A stretch of 25,344 bases of DNA. It comes from a virus. The notes below the pieces were generated by a model that made no database searches, was not told where the DNA came from, and saw only the letters and a list, made by a program, of their open reading frames with translations. The stretch lies in IMG/VR virus record IMGVR_UViG_3300028025_002813, positions 1 to 25,344 of that record; one strand, written 5' to 3'. Shown here one piece after another: positions 14,225 to 20,969 of the stretch. Positions within the stretch are counted from its first letter, which is position 1. Each line of letters opens with the position of its first letter. The position numbers and the translations under genes were made by a program.

Positions 14225-14605
14225 TTGCTAGATCTGCTAATAACAGTTACGGCACCTGTGCAAGACCCTGATAAGCGTGTTGAAACGGCACATTATCGGG
14301 TGTATGCCCAGTCTCAGCTCTCATCTAAGCAATGGAAGTGCCTGGATGAGTTATGGGATCGGGAGTCATCGTGGAGAACGCATGAGAAACCCTGGCGTGC
14401 TAAGAACAGAAGTTCTGGAGCATTCGGGATACCTCAGGCATTACCAGCATCAAAGATGTATTCAGCTGGTTTAGATGCGATGACAAATCCTGTCACTCAG
14501 GTTAAGTGGGGACTCGCTTATATTAAACAGCGATACTCATCTGGACCTAAGGATGCTGGGGCGTGTAATGCGTTAAGGCATCATGACAGGAAAGGATGGT
14601 ACTAA
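14225..14605 (+). CDS. Lysozyme-like / lytic transglycosylase domain protein, TTG start
   Basis: A 126-residue protein starting at TTG 14225 with AGGAG five to six bases upstream. After a short non-homologous start, QWKCLDELWDRESSWR has the catalytic Glu (in RESSWR) of transglycosylase-type lysozyme folds, followed by NRSSGAFGIPQALPASK, the typical SGAxGIPQ strand-turn, and WGLAYIKQRYSSGPKDAG near the end. Such enzymes cut the glycan strand of peptidoglycan. No signal peptide is clear. It lies among recombination genes, about 2.3 kb from the M23 endolysin and after a different promoter, so it may be virion-linked or act early rather than at lysis. Catalytic fold likely; role open. Confidence 0.72.
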   Translation: MLDLLITVTAPVQDPDKRVETAHYRVYAQSQLSSKQWKCLDELWDRESSWRTHEKPWRAKNRSSGAFGIPQALPASKMYSAGLDAMTNPVTQVKWGLAYIKQRYSSGPKDAGACNALRHHDRKGWY

Positions 14606-15084
14606 TCGTTAAAATCTGTCCTAGATGTGAGACAGAGAAACCTGCGCACGATTATGCTCGCGACAAATCCCGACCTGATGGGATGCAGCGCATCTGCCGA
14701 TTATGCGACAGTCGTAAGGCACGTGCCTGGTACAAAATCAACAGAGAAAAAAAAGCAACTTATTATCGTATTCATAAAGGGTACAAAAAGTATCAGAGAT
14801 TAAAAGAAAAATACAACTTAACTGATGTCCAGTTCGATGAGATGCTCGTAGCACAAGATGGTAATTGTGCTATCTGTGGGCATAAAGACAGTCGTGGTTT
14901 ATCTGTAGACCATGATCACTCATGCTGTCCAGGTCGTAACTCCTGTGGTAAGTGTGTGCGAGGCCTGCTGTGTAGTCGATGCAACATGGGGCTAGGCAAC
15001 TTAGGTGATGATATAGAAACATTACTTAAATCTGTTGATTATTTGATGTCACATCATGAAAAGCAAAAGAATACGATACGATAA
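14596..15084 (+). CDS. Recombination endonuclease VII-like HNH nuclease
   Basis: A 162-residue protein with the endonuclease VII arrangement: CAIC (C91, C94), the catalytic VDHDHSC (D105, H106), and VRGLLCSRCNMGLG (C126, C129), the well-known 'V-R-G-L-L-C-x-x-C-N-x-x-L-G' end of the family. Before it, a second zinc site is likely from CPRC (C8, C11) and CRLC (C34, C37). Enzymes of this type resolve branched DNA, such as replication forks and Holliday junctions, often before packaging. The start overlaps the previous gene by ten bases and has AGGAAAGG upstream. It probably works with the annealing protein at 13547. Close relatives also act as simple homing or nicking nucleases, but no insertion into another gene is seen. 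Confidence 0.88.
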   Translation: MVLIVKICPRCETEKPAHDYARDKSRPDGMQRICRLCDSRKARAWYKINREKKATYYRIHKGYKKYQRLKEKYNLTDVQFDEMLVAQDGNCAICGHKDSRGLSVDHDHSCCPGRNSCGKCVRGLLCSRCNMGLGNLGDDIETLLKSVDYLMSHHEKQKNTIR

Positions 15085-15088
15085 TCAT

Positions 15089-15340
15089 ATGAGTCTATTA
15101 GATGATTTAGACAAAGTAAAAAACACTAAAACTTATCGCAATAAAATATGCGCAGTGGAGCGCCTATTATCAAAATTAAAAGAACCTGAGCGCACTAAAG
15201 TCGCTACAGCTATAGATGACCCTGAGTACCAAATATCACTCCTATACAGAGTATTCAAAGACCATAAATACGAAATCTCTGCATCATCTTTATATCGCCA
15301 TCGTAGGAGATTAACGCATGGTGGCTGCATATGTCCTTAA
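15089..15340 (+). CDS. Small putative DNA-binding protein (HTH-like)
   Basis: An 83-residue basic protein with helices: SLLDDLDKVKNTKTYRN, then AVERLLSKLKEPERTKV and SLLYRVFKDHKYEISASSLY followed by RHRRRL. The end, 'I-S-x-S-S-L-Y-R-H-R-R', looks like a recognition helix, and similar small proteins occur in actinophages next to metallophosphoesterase genes. An upstream in-frame ATG (15056) would overlap the nuclease gene; I prefer 15089 because the product then begins like its neighbour (MSLLDD against MSLIDD) and starts just after the nuclease stop. Neither start has a strong ribosome-binding site. It could be a regulator or a terminase-like small subunit; the evidence does not decide. Confidence 0.55.
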   Translation: MSLLDDLDKVKNTKTYRNKICAVERLLSKLKEPERTKVATAIDDPEYQISLLYRVFKDHKYEISASSLYRHRRRLTHGGCICP

Positions 15341-16539
15341 TAGATGACATAGAAAACTCGAGCACCGATAACTTAAAAGATAAACAAAAGCCCTGGGCTG
15401 AAATCAGTTTAGATGGTGGAGAACTCTACACAGGTGTTCTTGATAGTCCCATAGCTGAGGACTGGTCACCTATCTTGAGAGGCTTCGGGTTAGACCCAGA
15501 TGTATTTGAGGTTGTAGGCGATCAGGTGAAGATGTCAAAGTGGCAACAAAGCAAACGCACCGAATCGGGAGATCGTGACATCGTTTGGCTTTACGCATAC
15601 AAGGCTACCTTTAGAAGAAAACTATCTACAGCTATATCAACTGTGGATATAGATGAGATTAGAAAACATGTACGCAAATGGAAACCATCTAAGATTACAA
15701 AACCTGTAGATGACGTGCCGAGCACATTATTAGTCTGTTGGGCTGACTGGCAATTATATAAGTCAGCATCGGGTGGTGTTGAGGCTACAACTGCACGTGT
15801 ACTCGAATCATTTGATAAGACTGTGCAGCGTGTAAAAGAGTTAAGAAAATTAGGCAGAAATATCGAGGGCATACACATCGTGAACTGTGGGGATCCAATT
15901 GAGGCTTGCGATGGCATGTACGCATCTCAACTCTTCTCCGTTCAAGGGGGGCTTCGTGATCAGTTACGTCTAGCCCTTGATTTATGGACTCAGGGTGTAC
16001 AAACGCTCGCACCTTTAGCTGAATATGCCAGTTTCACATCGTGTATCAGTAATCATGGTGAGTGGCAGCGCAAAGGTAATAAATCTATGACTACAGATTC
16101 TGACTCAGCTGATGGATTTCTAGCTGATGCACTTATGCGTGTGCTAGATGGCTCAGACTTAATAGATGAGTGGAATATCCCACATGATCAGATGGTAATG
16201 CAGAGTGAAATCTCTGGGGTAAATGTCGCATTCCATCATGGTCACAAGATGGTTGGTAAAGAAATAGATTGGCTTCGAGGTCAGTCACTGAAACAGCTAA
16301 AAGAGGTGGGAGCTGAACCTGAGATATGGATAACGGCTCACCGTCATCATCTAAAGATGACAGATTATGGTGGCGTTCAACACTTCCAAGCCCCATCTTT
16401 GGACACAGACGGTTCACCTAGTGGTGGGTCCAAATGGTACTCCGATACCACAGCACAGTGGTCCACCTCACCAGGCACATTGACTATGCTAATCGGGCAT
16501 CATGATCCTAAGAAGTGGAGTGATCTAGCAGTCTTATGA
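15331..16539 (+). CDS. Metallophosphoesterase (calcineurin/Mre11-like)
   Basis: A 402-residue protein. Residues 1-130 form a separate N-terminal part; the phosphoesterase domain then shows its metal motifs in order: ADWQLYK (Asp139; the usual D-x-H appears as D-x-Q, as in many phage members), NCGDPIE (Gly187, Asp188), SNHGEW (Asn241, His242), FHHGHK (His302-His305) and TAHRHH (His337, His339). The end, SPGTLTMLIG and so on, closes the fold. Such enzymes hydrolyse phosphodiesters with two metals; in phages of this type they lie in replication and recombination modules and may process DNA ends, but nucleotide or RNA substrates are equally possible. Its start overlaps the small gene before it and its stop overlaps the next start. 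Confidence 0.85.
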   Translation: MSLIDDIENSSTDNLKDKQKPWAEISLDGGELYTGVLDSPIAEDWSPILRGFGLDPDVFEVVGDQVKMSKWQQSKRTESGDRDIVWLYAYKATFRRKLSTAISTVDIDEIRKHVRKWKPSKITKPVDDVPSTLLVCWADWQLYKSASGGVEATTARVLESFDKTVQRVKELRKLGRNIEGIHIVNCGDPIEACDGMYASQLFSVQGGLRDQLRLALDLWTQGVQTLAPLAEYASFTSCISNHGEWQRKGNKSMTTDSDSADGFLADALMRVLDGSDLIDEWNIPHDQMVMQSEISGVNVAFHHGHKMVGKEIDWLRGQSLKQLKEVGAEPEIWITAHRHHLKMTDYGGVQHFQAPSLDTDGSPSGGSKWYSDTTAQWSTSPGTLTMLIGHHDPKKWSDLAVL

Positions 16540-16772
16540 CATCAGAACAGCTAGCAAAAGCCATAGGTCACATGATTAACTCATTAGAGTCCCGAATTAT
16601 TGGTGTAGGCGCTGCACAGTACGATAAAGGATCTAGGCAAAAGATAGAGGATAAGTCTATCGACCAGGTACTCGATGAGGCACTGGAAGAAATAGATGAT
16701 CTACTGGTCTATCTATCCTGGGCTAGAATACGTACACAGAAAGTACGCGCTAATCTTAAAGACCTCACCTAG
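16536..16772 (+). CDS. Small helical protein, unknown function
   Basis: A 78-residue helical protein. Its second half (KSIDQVLDEALEEIDDLLVYLSW) has the spacing of Glu/Asp residues seen in MazG-like NTP pyrophosphohydrolases ('E-x-x-D-x-x-x-Y-L'), but it is short for that family and the first metal-binding motif is not clear. It overlaps the metallophosphoesterase stop by four bases (ATGA). Its own stop lies inside a perfect hairpin (16766-16785), which ends the operon. A dNTP-pool role would fit the context but is only a suggestion. Confidence 0.55.
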   Translation: MTSEQLAKAIGHMINSLESRIIGVGAAQYDKGSRQKIEDKSIDQVLDEALEEIDDLLVYLSWARIRTQKVRANLKDLT

Positions 16773-16812
16773 CACCCTCTAGGTGGATGACAGTCGCTCT
16801 GGCGAGGGACTG
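16766..16812 (+). other. Two tandem hairpins at operon end, possible structured RNA
   Basis: Hairpin one: CACCTAG (16766-16772) pairs perfectly with CTAGGTG (16779-16785) across a six-base loop. Hairpin two: CAGTC (16791-16795) pairs with GACTG (16808-16812), and inside it CTC (16797-16799) with GAG (16804-16806) across TGGC, with one G-G mismatch. A terminator-like third hairpin follows seven bases later. Three stable stems in a row are more than a terminator needs. Confidence 0.5.
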
Positions 16813-16818
16813 GGTTTA

Positions 16819-16850
16819 GGGCTGTGTCACCCTTTCTTCACAGCCCTTTA
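16819..16850 (+). terminator. Terminator-like hairpin
   Basis: GGGCTGTG (16819-16826) is an exact inverted repeat of CACAGCCC (16839-16846), with a 12-base loop rich in pyrimidines, followed by TTTA. The U-run is short, but the eight-pair stem and its position before a new promoter support termination of the 13403-16772 operon. Confidence 0.6.
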
Positions 16851-16857
16851 CTTAAAT

Positions 16858-16899
16858 CGCGTGTCGCGTATTACAACCCTATTAGATATGTCATACACT
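16858..16899 (+). promoter_or_regulatory. Promoter for the RHH-methyltransferase operon, with CGCG inverted repeat
   Basis: TTACAA (16871-16876) and TACACT (16894-16899) are separated by 17 bases. An inverted repeat, CGCG-TGT-CGCG (16858-16868), ends two bases before the -35 box. AGAGG precedes the ATG at 16923. The first gene encodes a ribbon-helix-helix protein, so the repeat could be its own operator. Confidence 0.5.
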
Positions 16900-16922
16900 A
16901 ATTAAGAAAATGAGAGGAATAA

Positions 16923-17066
16923 ATGGCTGAAAAAACAAACATGATTGCTCTGCGACTTAATGATGAACAGATGACAGCTGTGCATGCGTGGGCTAAACAG
17001 CATAACGGCACAGTATCTGAGGTCATTCGCTTAGCAATCCAGATGATGACTGGAGCAAAACCATGA
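16923..17066 (+). CDS. Ribbon-helix-helix (CopG/Arc-like) DNA-binding protein
   Basis: A 47-residue protein starting at ATG 16923, eight bases after AGAGG. It has the RHH layout: a short strand (NMIALRLN), helix A (DEQMTAVHAWAKQHN), a turn (GT) and helix B (VSEVIRLAIQMM). The strand of alternating residues and the 'x-S-E-x-I-R-x-A-I' helix B are typical. Such proteins bind DNA as dimers, placing the strand in the major groove. As the first gene after its promoter, with an inverted repeat next to the -35 box, it is a candidate autorepressor or lysogeny regulator of this operon. It overlaps the next gene by ATGA. Confidence 0.75.
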   Translation: MAEKTNMIALRLNDEQMTAVHAWAKQHNGTVSEVIRLAIQMMTGAKP

Positions 17067-17356
17067 AACACCATTCTTCTGCACTGCTAGCACGTTACAC
17101 ATTTCTTAGGGATCATCCAGCGTTAGCACAATGCGATTTTGAATTAGGGAAAATTAACTGGGAGTACATAGATGCTCAGGAGTGGTCACCTACACAGTTG
17201 ATTATTATCGAGATACTTAGGTTTTTGGTGACAGGCTCAGCTAATGTGCAACTCGAGGATTTGAATTATCTTACTGATGTGGAGCGTAATGCTGTCGTAA
17301 TGGCATTGACTGATCGCTACAACATGGCTTCGCTGGAAGAAAATCTGGCGAGATAA
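17063..17356 (+). CDS. Conserved-looking phage protein, function unknown
   Basis: A 97-residue acidic, helical protein: SALLARYTFLRDHPALAQ, then INWEYIDAQEWSPTQLIIIE, FLVTGSANVQLEDLNYLTDVE and ALTDRYNMASLEENLA. No catalytic motif, signal peptide or membrane segment is visible. It starts by overlap with the RHH gene (ATGA) and so is probably co-expressed with it; a co-regulator or an inhibitor is possible but not shown. A 26-base gap with a good ribosome-binding site separates it from the winged-helix gene. Confidence 0.55.
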   Translation: MKHHSSALLARYTFLRDHPALAQCDFELGKINWEYIDAQEWSPTQLIIIEILRFLVTGSANVQLEDLNYLTDVERNAVVMALTDRYNMASLEENLAR

Positions 17357-17382
17357 ATATCATCTCAAGAAAGGGGATAGAT

Positions 17383-17679
17383 ATGAGAGAACCGATAGAT
17401 AGAGATGTGGTGCTGACTAATTATCAGCAGACATCTATTTTATCTGCGCAGAAGTTAATACCTAAATCGGGTACTAAGCGTAGAAAGATATATGACCTAA
17501 TACAGGAGTCTGGTGTGTTAGGTATGTGTGATCATGAAATAGAAGAAGTTACTGGTTGGAAGCATCAGACCGCATCTAGTAGTCGATGTGGTTTAGTTAA
17601 AGATGGCTGGGTTATTGACTCAGGTATGAAGCGATTAACTAACGATGGTAATAAAGCAATCGTCTGGATAGCATGCTGA
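17383..17679 (+). CDS. Winged-helix DNA-binding protein candidate
   Basis: A 98-residue protein with AAGGGGATAG before the ATG. Residues about 30-98 look like a winged helix: KRRKIYDLIQESGVLGMCD (helix 1), HEIEEVTGWKHQTASSSRCG (helices 2 and 3, the recognition helix), LVKDGWVIDSGMKRL (wing) and KAIVWIAC. The 'T-G-x-x-x-x-T-A-S-S-x-x-x-L-V-x-x-G-W-V' pattern is common in small phage transcription factors. It overlaps the start of the SPPY methyltransferase by seven bases, so it could control this modification operon or assist replication. DNA-binding fold likely, target unknown. Confidence 0.65.
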   Translation: MREPIDRDVVLTNYQQTSILSAQKLIPKSGTKRRKIYDLIQESGVLGMCDHEIEEVTGWKHQTASSSRCGLVKDGWVIDSGMKRLTNDGNKAIVWIAC

Positions 17680-18485
17680 ATCAAATATTAGTGGGTGACA
17701 ATGCTCAGCTAATTAAAACAATTTCAGATAGTTATGTGAACACGATTATTACATCACCACCGTATTATGGTCTGCGTGATTACGGTAATGATGCTCAGCT
17801 GGGCTTAGAGTCTACACCTGATGAGTACATATCTAAATTAGTTAAGTTATTTAACGAATGCAGGCGCGTGCTAAAAGACGATGGCACTTTATGGGTTAAT
17901 CTGGGTGACTCTTACGATAAAGATAAGAATCTCTATGGTATGCCCTGGCGTTTGGCTTTGGCACTAAAAGATGATGGGTGGATTTTGCGACAGGATGTTA
18001 TCTGGAGTAAAACAAACCCGATGCCTGAGCCAGTTAGAGATAGATGCGTAAAATCTCATGAATACATCTTTATGCTGTCTAAATCTAAAAGTTATTACTT
18101 TGACCATGAGGCTATACAAGAAGATGCCATACATAAAACCTCAGGTAATAGTGCGAGAAAACCAGCTACAGAACGAGGAGCACCTAAGGATATCTTGTCA
18201 GGTAATGCACCCTGGTCTGGCACTAAAAGAAATAAACGCAGTGTCTGGTCAGTTAGTGTTAAACCTTTTAAAGAGGCACACTTCGCCACATTCCCTGTCG
18301 ATTTGATTACGCCCTGTATCTTAGCTGGATGTCCTGTAGATGGTGTCGTGTTTGATCCCTTTATGGGTGCTGGTACTACAGCTGTAGCATCAAAACAATT
18401 ACAAAGAAATTACTTAGGTATCGAGTTAAATCCTGAGTATGTGCAGATATCTAAGAAAAGATTAGAGGGCGATTTCTTATTCTAA
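17673..18485 (+). CDS. DNA methyltransferase, N4-cytosine/N6-adenine (beta-type)
   Basis: A 270-residue enzyme with the amino-methyltransferase motifs in permuted order. The catalytic motif IV, TSPPYYGLRDYG (TSPPY at residues 27-31), is near the N-terminus, and the AdoMet-binding motif I, DPFMGAGTTAVAS (about residues 228-240), near the C-terminus, followed by RNYLGIELNPEYVQIS. SPPY is more usual in N4-cytosine enzymes, although N6-adenine enzymes can have it. Between them, DGTLWVNLGDSYDKDKNLYG and DVIWSKTNPMPE are typical. No restriction enzyme gene is adjacent, so it probably protects phage DNA or alters regulation. It is followed with no gap by the C5 methyltransferase. Confidence 0.87.
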   Translation: MLNQILVGDNAQLIKTISDSYVNTIITSPPYYGLRDYGNDAQLGLESTPDEYISKLVKLFNECRRVLKDDGTLWVNLGDSYDKDKNLYGMPWRLALALKDDGWILRQDVIWSKTNPMPEPVRDRCVKSHEYIFMLSKSKSYYFDHEAIQEDAIHKTSGNSARKPATERGAPKDILSGNAPWSGTKRNKRSVWSVSVKPFKEAHFATFPVDLITPCILAGCPVDGVVFDPFMGAGTTAVASKQLQRNYLGIELNPEYVQISKKRLEGDFLF

Positions 18486-19861
18486 CTGCTGTCAGTTTAT
18501 TTGCAGGTATAGGTGGCTTTGATTTAGCACTTAGTAATGCAGGTGTAAAAGTATGCGCATCTGTAGAGATAGACAATAAATGCAGGGATGTGTTATCTAA
18601 GCATTTCCCTGAAACTAAACTATTTACCGATATTAAGGATGTAACAGGTGAACAACTCAGAGCAACAGGATTTATTCCCGATAGAGGAATCATCACAGCT
18701 GGATTCCCATGCCAAGACCTCAGCGTTGCAGGACTGCGTAAGGGTTTGGCTGGAAGCCGATCTGGACTTTTCTGGGAAATCATACGACTGGTCGATGAAA
18801 CACAACCGAGATATCTCATCATTGAAAATGTCGCTGGACTCTTGTCATCGCAGTCAGGAAGAGATCTGGGTATCGTCATCGAAGCGTTGGTTGAACGCAG
18901 GTATGGCATCGCCTGGCGTGTGCTGGACTCTCAGCACTTCGGAGTGCCACAGCGCCGCAGACGTGTCTTTATTGTCGCAAGTCTTGGAGAACACAGAAGT
19001 CCAGTCAAAATATTATTTGAGCCAGAAAGCCGCACAGGGCATCTTGAGCCGAGCAAAAAGAAGAAACAAAACTCTACCAGATTATCTACATCAAGCGTTA
19101 ATGGCAATAGCTCAGTAGATGCACAATTATTTGATGCTACGAGAAATGCTGATGTCAGATTTTATGATCAGTCACCTACGATGAAAGCACGTTGGGGTAC
19201 TGGTGGTAATAATGTGCCGATGCTCGCGTTACCTATACAAGATGGTCGTGATATAGAAAAGAAACAAAATGGTTTAGGTGTGGGCGTTACTGATGCGCCA
19301 TCATATACATTAGATGCGACTGGAGCACAGGCTGTTGCTTATGTGCCAAGAGTTGCGACTATGCAGGGTATAGGTGATTATGCTGACACTGGTGTTGCCT
19401 CTACTATGAAACAGCGTGATTACAAAGATGCAAGAGATTTAATAGTGACTCAGCCCATAGCGTTCGATACATATAATCAGACTGTATCTAATCAGAATCA
19501 AACTCTTTCTAGTGCTGCATCAGACTCCAGCCATTACGGCACAGTGTTCTTGCCAGATAATCAGCCTAATGTGTTGATGAGAAATCGTGAGGGGAAACCC
19601 GGGGGTGGAAAAGGTCCACTGATGAGTGAGGATCTATCTTTAACTATCGCTACATCTAATGATCAGACACTATTTACTAAAGGCACAGTGCGTAGACTTA
19701 CTCCGACTGAGTGTGAAAGACTGCAAGCATTTCCAGATGGGTGGACAGCTGGACAGTCCGACTCAGCTAGATATAAACAATTAGGTAACGCTGTAACTGT
19801 GTCGGTAGTTGCGTGGATAGTTAATCGTATGGTATCTGTTGATGAGGCAAATACTAAATAG
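18479..19861 (+). CDS. DNA (cytosine-5) methyltransferase, probable AUU start
   Basis: All C5 motifs are seen: motif I SLFAGIGGFDLAL at the very N-terminus, GFPCQDLSVAG with catalytic Cys (about residue 78), ENVAG, QRRRRVFIVAS, a long target-recognition region (about 19040-19680), then RRLTPTECERLQAFPDGW and LGNAVTVSV. The first canonical start (GTG 18590) would delete motif I and the enzyme could not bind AdoMet. No ATG, GTG or TTG lies between it and the upstream stop. ATT 18479, preceded by AGAGGG, gives a clean start reading L-T-A-V-S-L-F-A-G and a 460-residue protein. ATT overlaps the end of the previous gene. It methylates cytosine in DNA, likely against host restriction. The recognition region is long, with several Q/N/S-rich repeats, so it might read more than one site. 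Confidence 0.87.
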   Translation: MLTAVSLFAGIGGFDLALSNAGVKVCASVEIDNKCRDVLSKHFPETKLFTDIKDVTGEQLRATGFIPDRGIITAGFPCQDLSVAGLRKGLAGSRSGLFWEIIRLVDETQPRYLIIENVAGLLSSQSGRDLGIVIEALVERRYGIAWRVLDSQHFGVPQRRRRVFIVASLGEHRSPVKILFEPESRTGHLEPSKKKKQNSTRLSTSSVNGNSSVDAQLFDATRNADVRFYDQSPTMKARWGTGGNNVPMLALPIQDGRDIEKKQNGLGVGVTDAPSYTLDATGAQAVAYVPRVATMQGIGDYADTGVASTMKQRDYKDARDLIVTQPIAFDTYNQTVSNQNQTLSSAASDSSHYGTVFLPDNQPNVLMRNREGKPGGGKGPLMSEDLSLTIATSNDQTLFTKGTVRRLTPTECERLQAFPDGWTAGQSDSARYKQLGNAVTVSVVAWIVNRMVSVDEANTK

Positions 19862-19880
19862 AGCGACAGAGGCTCTTTAA
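19860..19880 (+). terminator. Short hairpin with T/A tract after the C5 methyltransferase
   Basis: AGAGC (19860-19864) pairs with GCTCT (19872-19876) across seven bases, followed by TTAAAA. The stem is only five pairs and overlaps the stop codon, so it is a weak terminator candidate for the methyltransferase operon. Confidence 0.4.
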
Positions 19881-20292
19881 AATCTCTGGCTGGCCTAGTC
19901 ATCCAGTTAATCACCGTTAGAGGGTGACGTTTCACTCATTTAGACTACGTGGGCGTGCAGATATACGTGAATCTGCGAGTGATCATGGTGGGCATAAAAC
20001 CGAGAACCTATGTCCGATATATCCAGCTATCATCACATATGGCGTTCTTCTGACCTTAGGGTCAGCATCCGATACCTATACATACCTACACTGGGTGTAA
20101 TTAGGGGGTGGTGCTTATATGCCATCCTCTGCCTGCCAAGACCTGCCTGAATGTAAAGAATGAGATAAATACCTTTAAAACAGACAATATGGACTTTCGC
20201 TTAGACACACCCTAAAAGATTATTAGCTGAAACACTTGACCTATGTTATACAAATGCTACGCTTGTTATACAGGCTCTAGAAAGGGGCAAAT
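19862..20292. other. Non-coding region rich in inverted repeats (about 430 bases)
   Basis: No convincing gene is found. Short stems include GTGA-CGTT-TCAC (near 19924), GCAGAT/ATCTGC (19957-19962 with 19971-19976), TGACC-TTAG-GGTCA (20051-20064), ACAC-TGG-GTGT (near 20089) and GGGTGG/CCATCC (20106-20111 with 20122-20127, one G-U). GCCTG is repeated at about 20131 and 20144, and TGTTATACA occurs twice (about 20244 and 20264). The region ends in a promoter. It could hold a replication origin, an RNA or the phage attachment site. Confidence 0.5.
20236..20263 (+). promoter_or_regulatory. Promoter (TTGACC / TACGCT) for the 20293 operon
   Basis: TTGACC (20236-20241) and TACGCT (20258-20263) are 16 bases apart, close to the actinobacterial pattern (TTGACA, TAnnnT). 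TGTTATACA occurs in the spacer and again overlapping the expected start of transcription, so it may be a binding site. AGAAAGGGG lies before the ATG at 20293. Confidence 0.6.
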
Positions 20293-20733
20293 ATGTCAGT
20301 AGTTAAGTCAGCAGAACCAGTAAGTAAGAAAGAAGCAGAAGTTATCGCTAAGGAGATTGAAACAGCTATTAGCGAAATCTTAAAAAAGCATAATCTTAAG
20401 ACTGAGAAGCAGAGTGTCAAATACGGCACAGCCTTTCAGTACAAGATAGATGCAGTGGCAGTAGAATTAGTTAATGGTGTGAATCTGGCATCAGTCGAGG
20501 CACAACAATGGGTAACGAATGCAGGTTGGGCTTTCGATGTAGTTAATGCTGATGATGTTATCGGTGCAGAAATCGTTATCAGTGATGCGACCTACAGATT
20601 AGGTGGTTGCAAAGTTAATAAGGCAAAACCGATACTCATTATAGATATCAAAACTAATAAAGAGTATTACGCACCAAAAGATATCCTGAATAAAGTTAAG
20701 GGCATTAAATTCGGTGTAAGTGTGAGCGCATGA
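20293..20733 (+). CDS. Unknown alpha/beta protein, first gene after promoter
   Basis: A 146-residue protein with a very good start (AGAAAGGGG upstream). It begins with a charged helix (KKEAEVIAKEIETAISEILKK), has YKIDAVAVELVNGVNLASVE, then a run of strands (DVIGAEIVISDATYRLGGC, PILIIDIKTNKEYYAPKD) and ends KFGVSVSA. It has no clear enzymatic motif. Being first in its operon with a strong promoter, it may be made early and in quantity. It overlaps the next gene by ATGA. I do not recognise the family. Confidence 0.6.
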   Translation: MSVVKSAEPVSKKEAEVIAKEIETAISEILKKHNLKTEKQSVKYGTAFQYKIDAVAVELVNGVNLASVEAQQWVTNAGWAFDVVNADDVIGAEIVISDATYRLGGCKVNKAKPILIIDIKTNKEYYAPKDILNKVKGIKFGVSVSA

Positions 20734-20915
20734 CTTACAAAATAATCACAGATATCTCACCAGAATTATTAAATCAGTACGCAAAACTCATCAGGGAACG
20801 ATGGGATGATAACGCTGTCGAGGCTCTAATCGGACTGATGTCCACAATCATTAGTGCTAGACAGCTGGAAGTTTTGATAGAGGACTTAACTAACGAACTA
20901 GAGGAACTCGTATAA
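20730..20915 (+). CDS. Small acidic helical protein, unknown
   Basis: A 61-residue protein: YKIITDISPELLNQYAKLIRE, then ALIGLMSTIISARQLEVLIE and an acidic end (DLTNELEELV). It overlaps the previous gene by ATGA, which indicates real translation by coupling. Probably an all-helical, perhaps dimeric protein. It is followed by a strong RNA hairpin (20928-20969). No function can be named. Confidence 0.5.
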   Translation: MTYKIITDISPELLNQYAKLIRERWDDNAVEALIGLMSTIISARQLEVLIEDLTNELEELV

Positions 20916-20927
20916 ACAACTAAGACT

Positions 20928-20969
20928 CCTGTCTAGTGGGGTGGACTGCGTTCCATGTCACTGGGCAGG
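20928..20969 (+). other. Stable RNA hairpin between operon genes
   Basis: CCTGTCTAGTG (20928-20938) pairs with CACTGGGCAGG (20959-20969) over 11 positions, nine Watson-Crick and two G-U; the G-U pairs mean the structure forms in + strand RNA. Within the loop, TGGA (20942-20945) pairs with TCCA (20952-20955). No U-run follows. A ribosome-binding site (GGGAGAAAGG) starts about 11 bases later, so it may control translation or RNA processing. Confidence 0.5.

Noticed and set aside
14277-14474. Alternative + frame within the lysozyme-like gene
   Set aside because: Wholly contained in the better supported 14225 gene and without protein-like features.
18648-19118. 156-residue + frame inside the C5 methyltransferase
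   Set aside because: Overlaps conserved C5 motifs in another frame; a shadow.
19984-20052. 22-codon frame in the non-coding region
   Set aside because: No ribosome-binding site, unremarkable composition, and it overlaps inverted repeats.
20928-20969. Hairpin as a tRNA or part of one
   Set aside because: No T-loop, anticodon arm or CCA-proximal stem can be placed around it; no tRNA was found elsewhere either.
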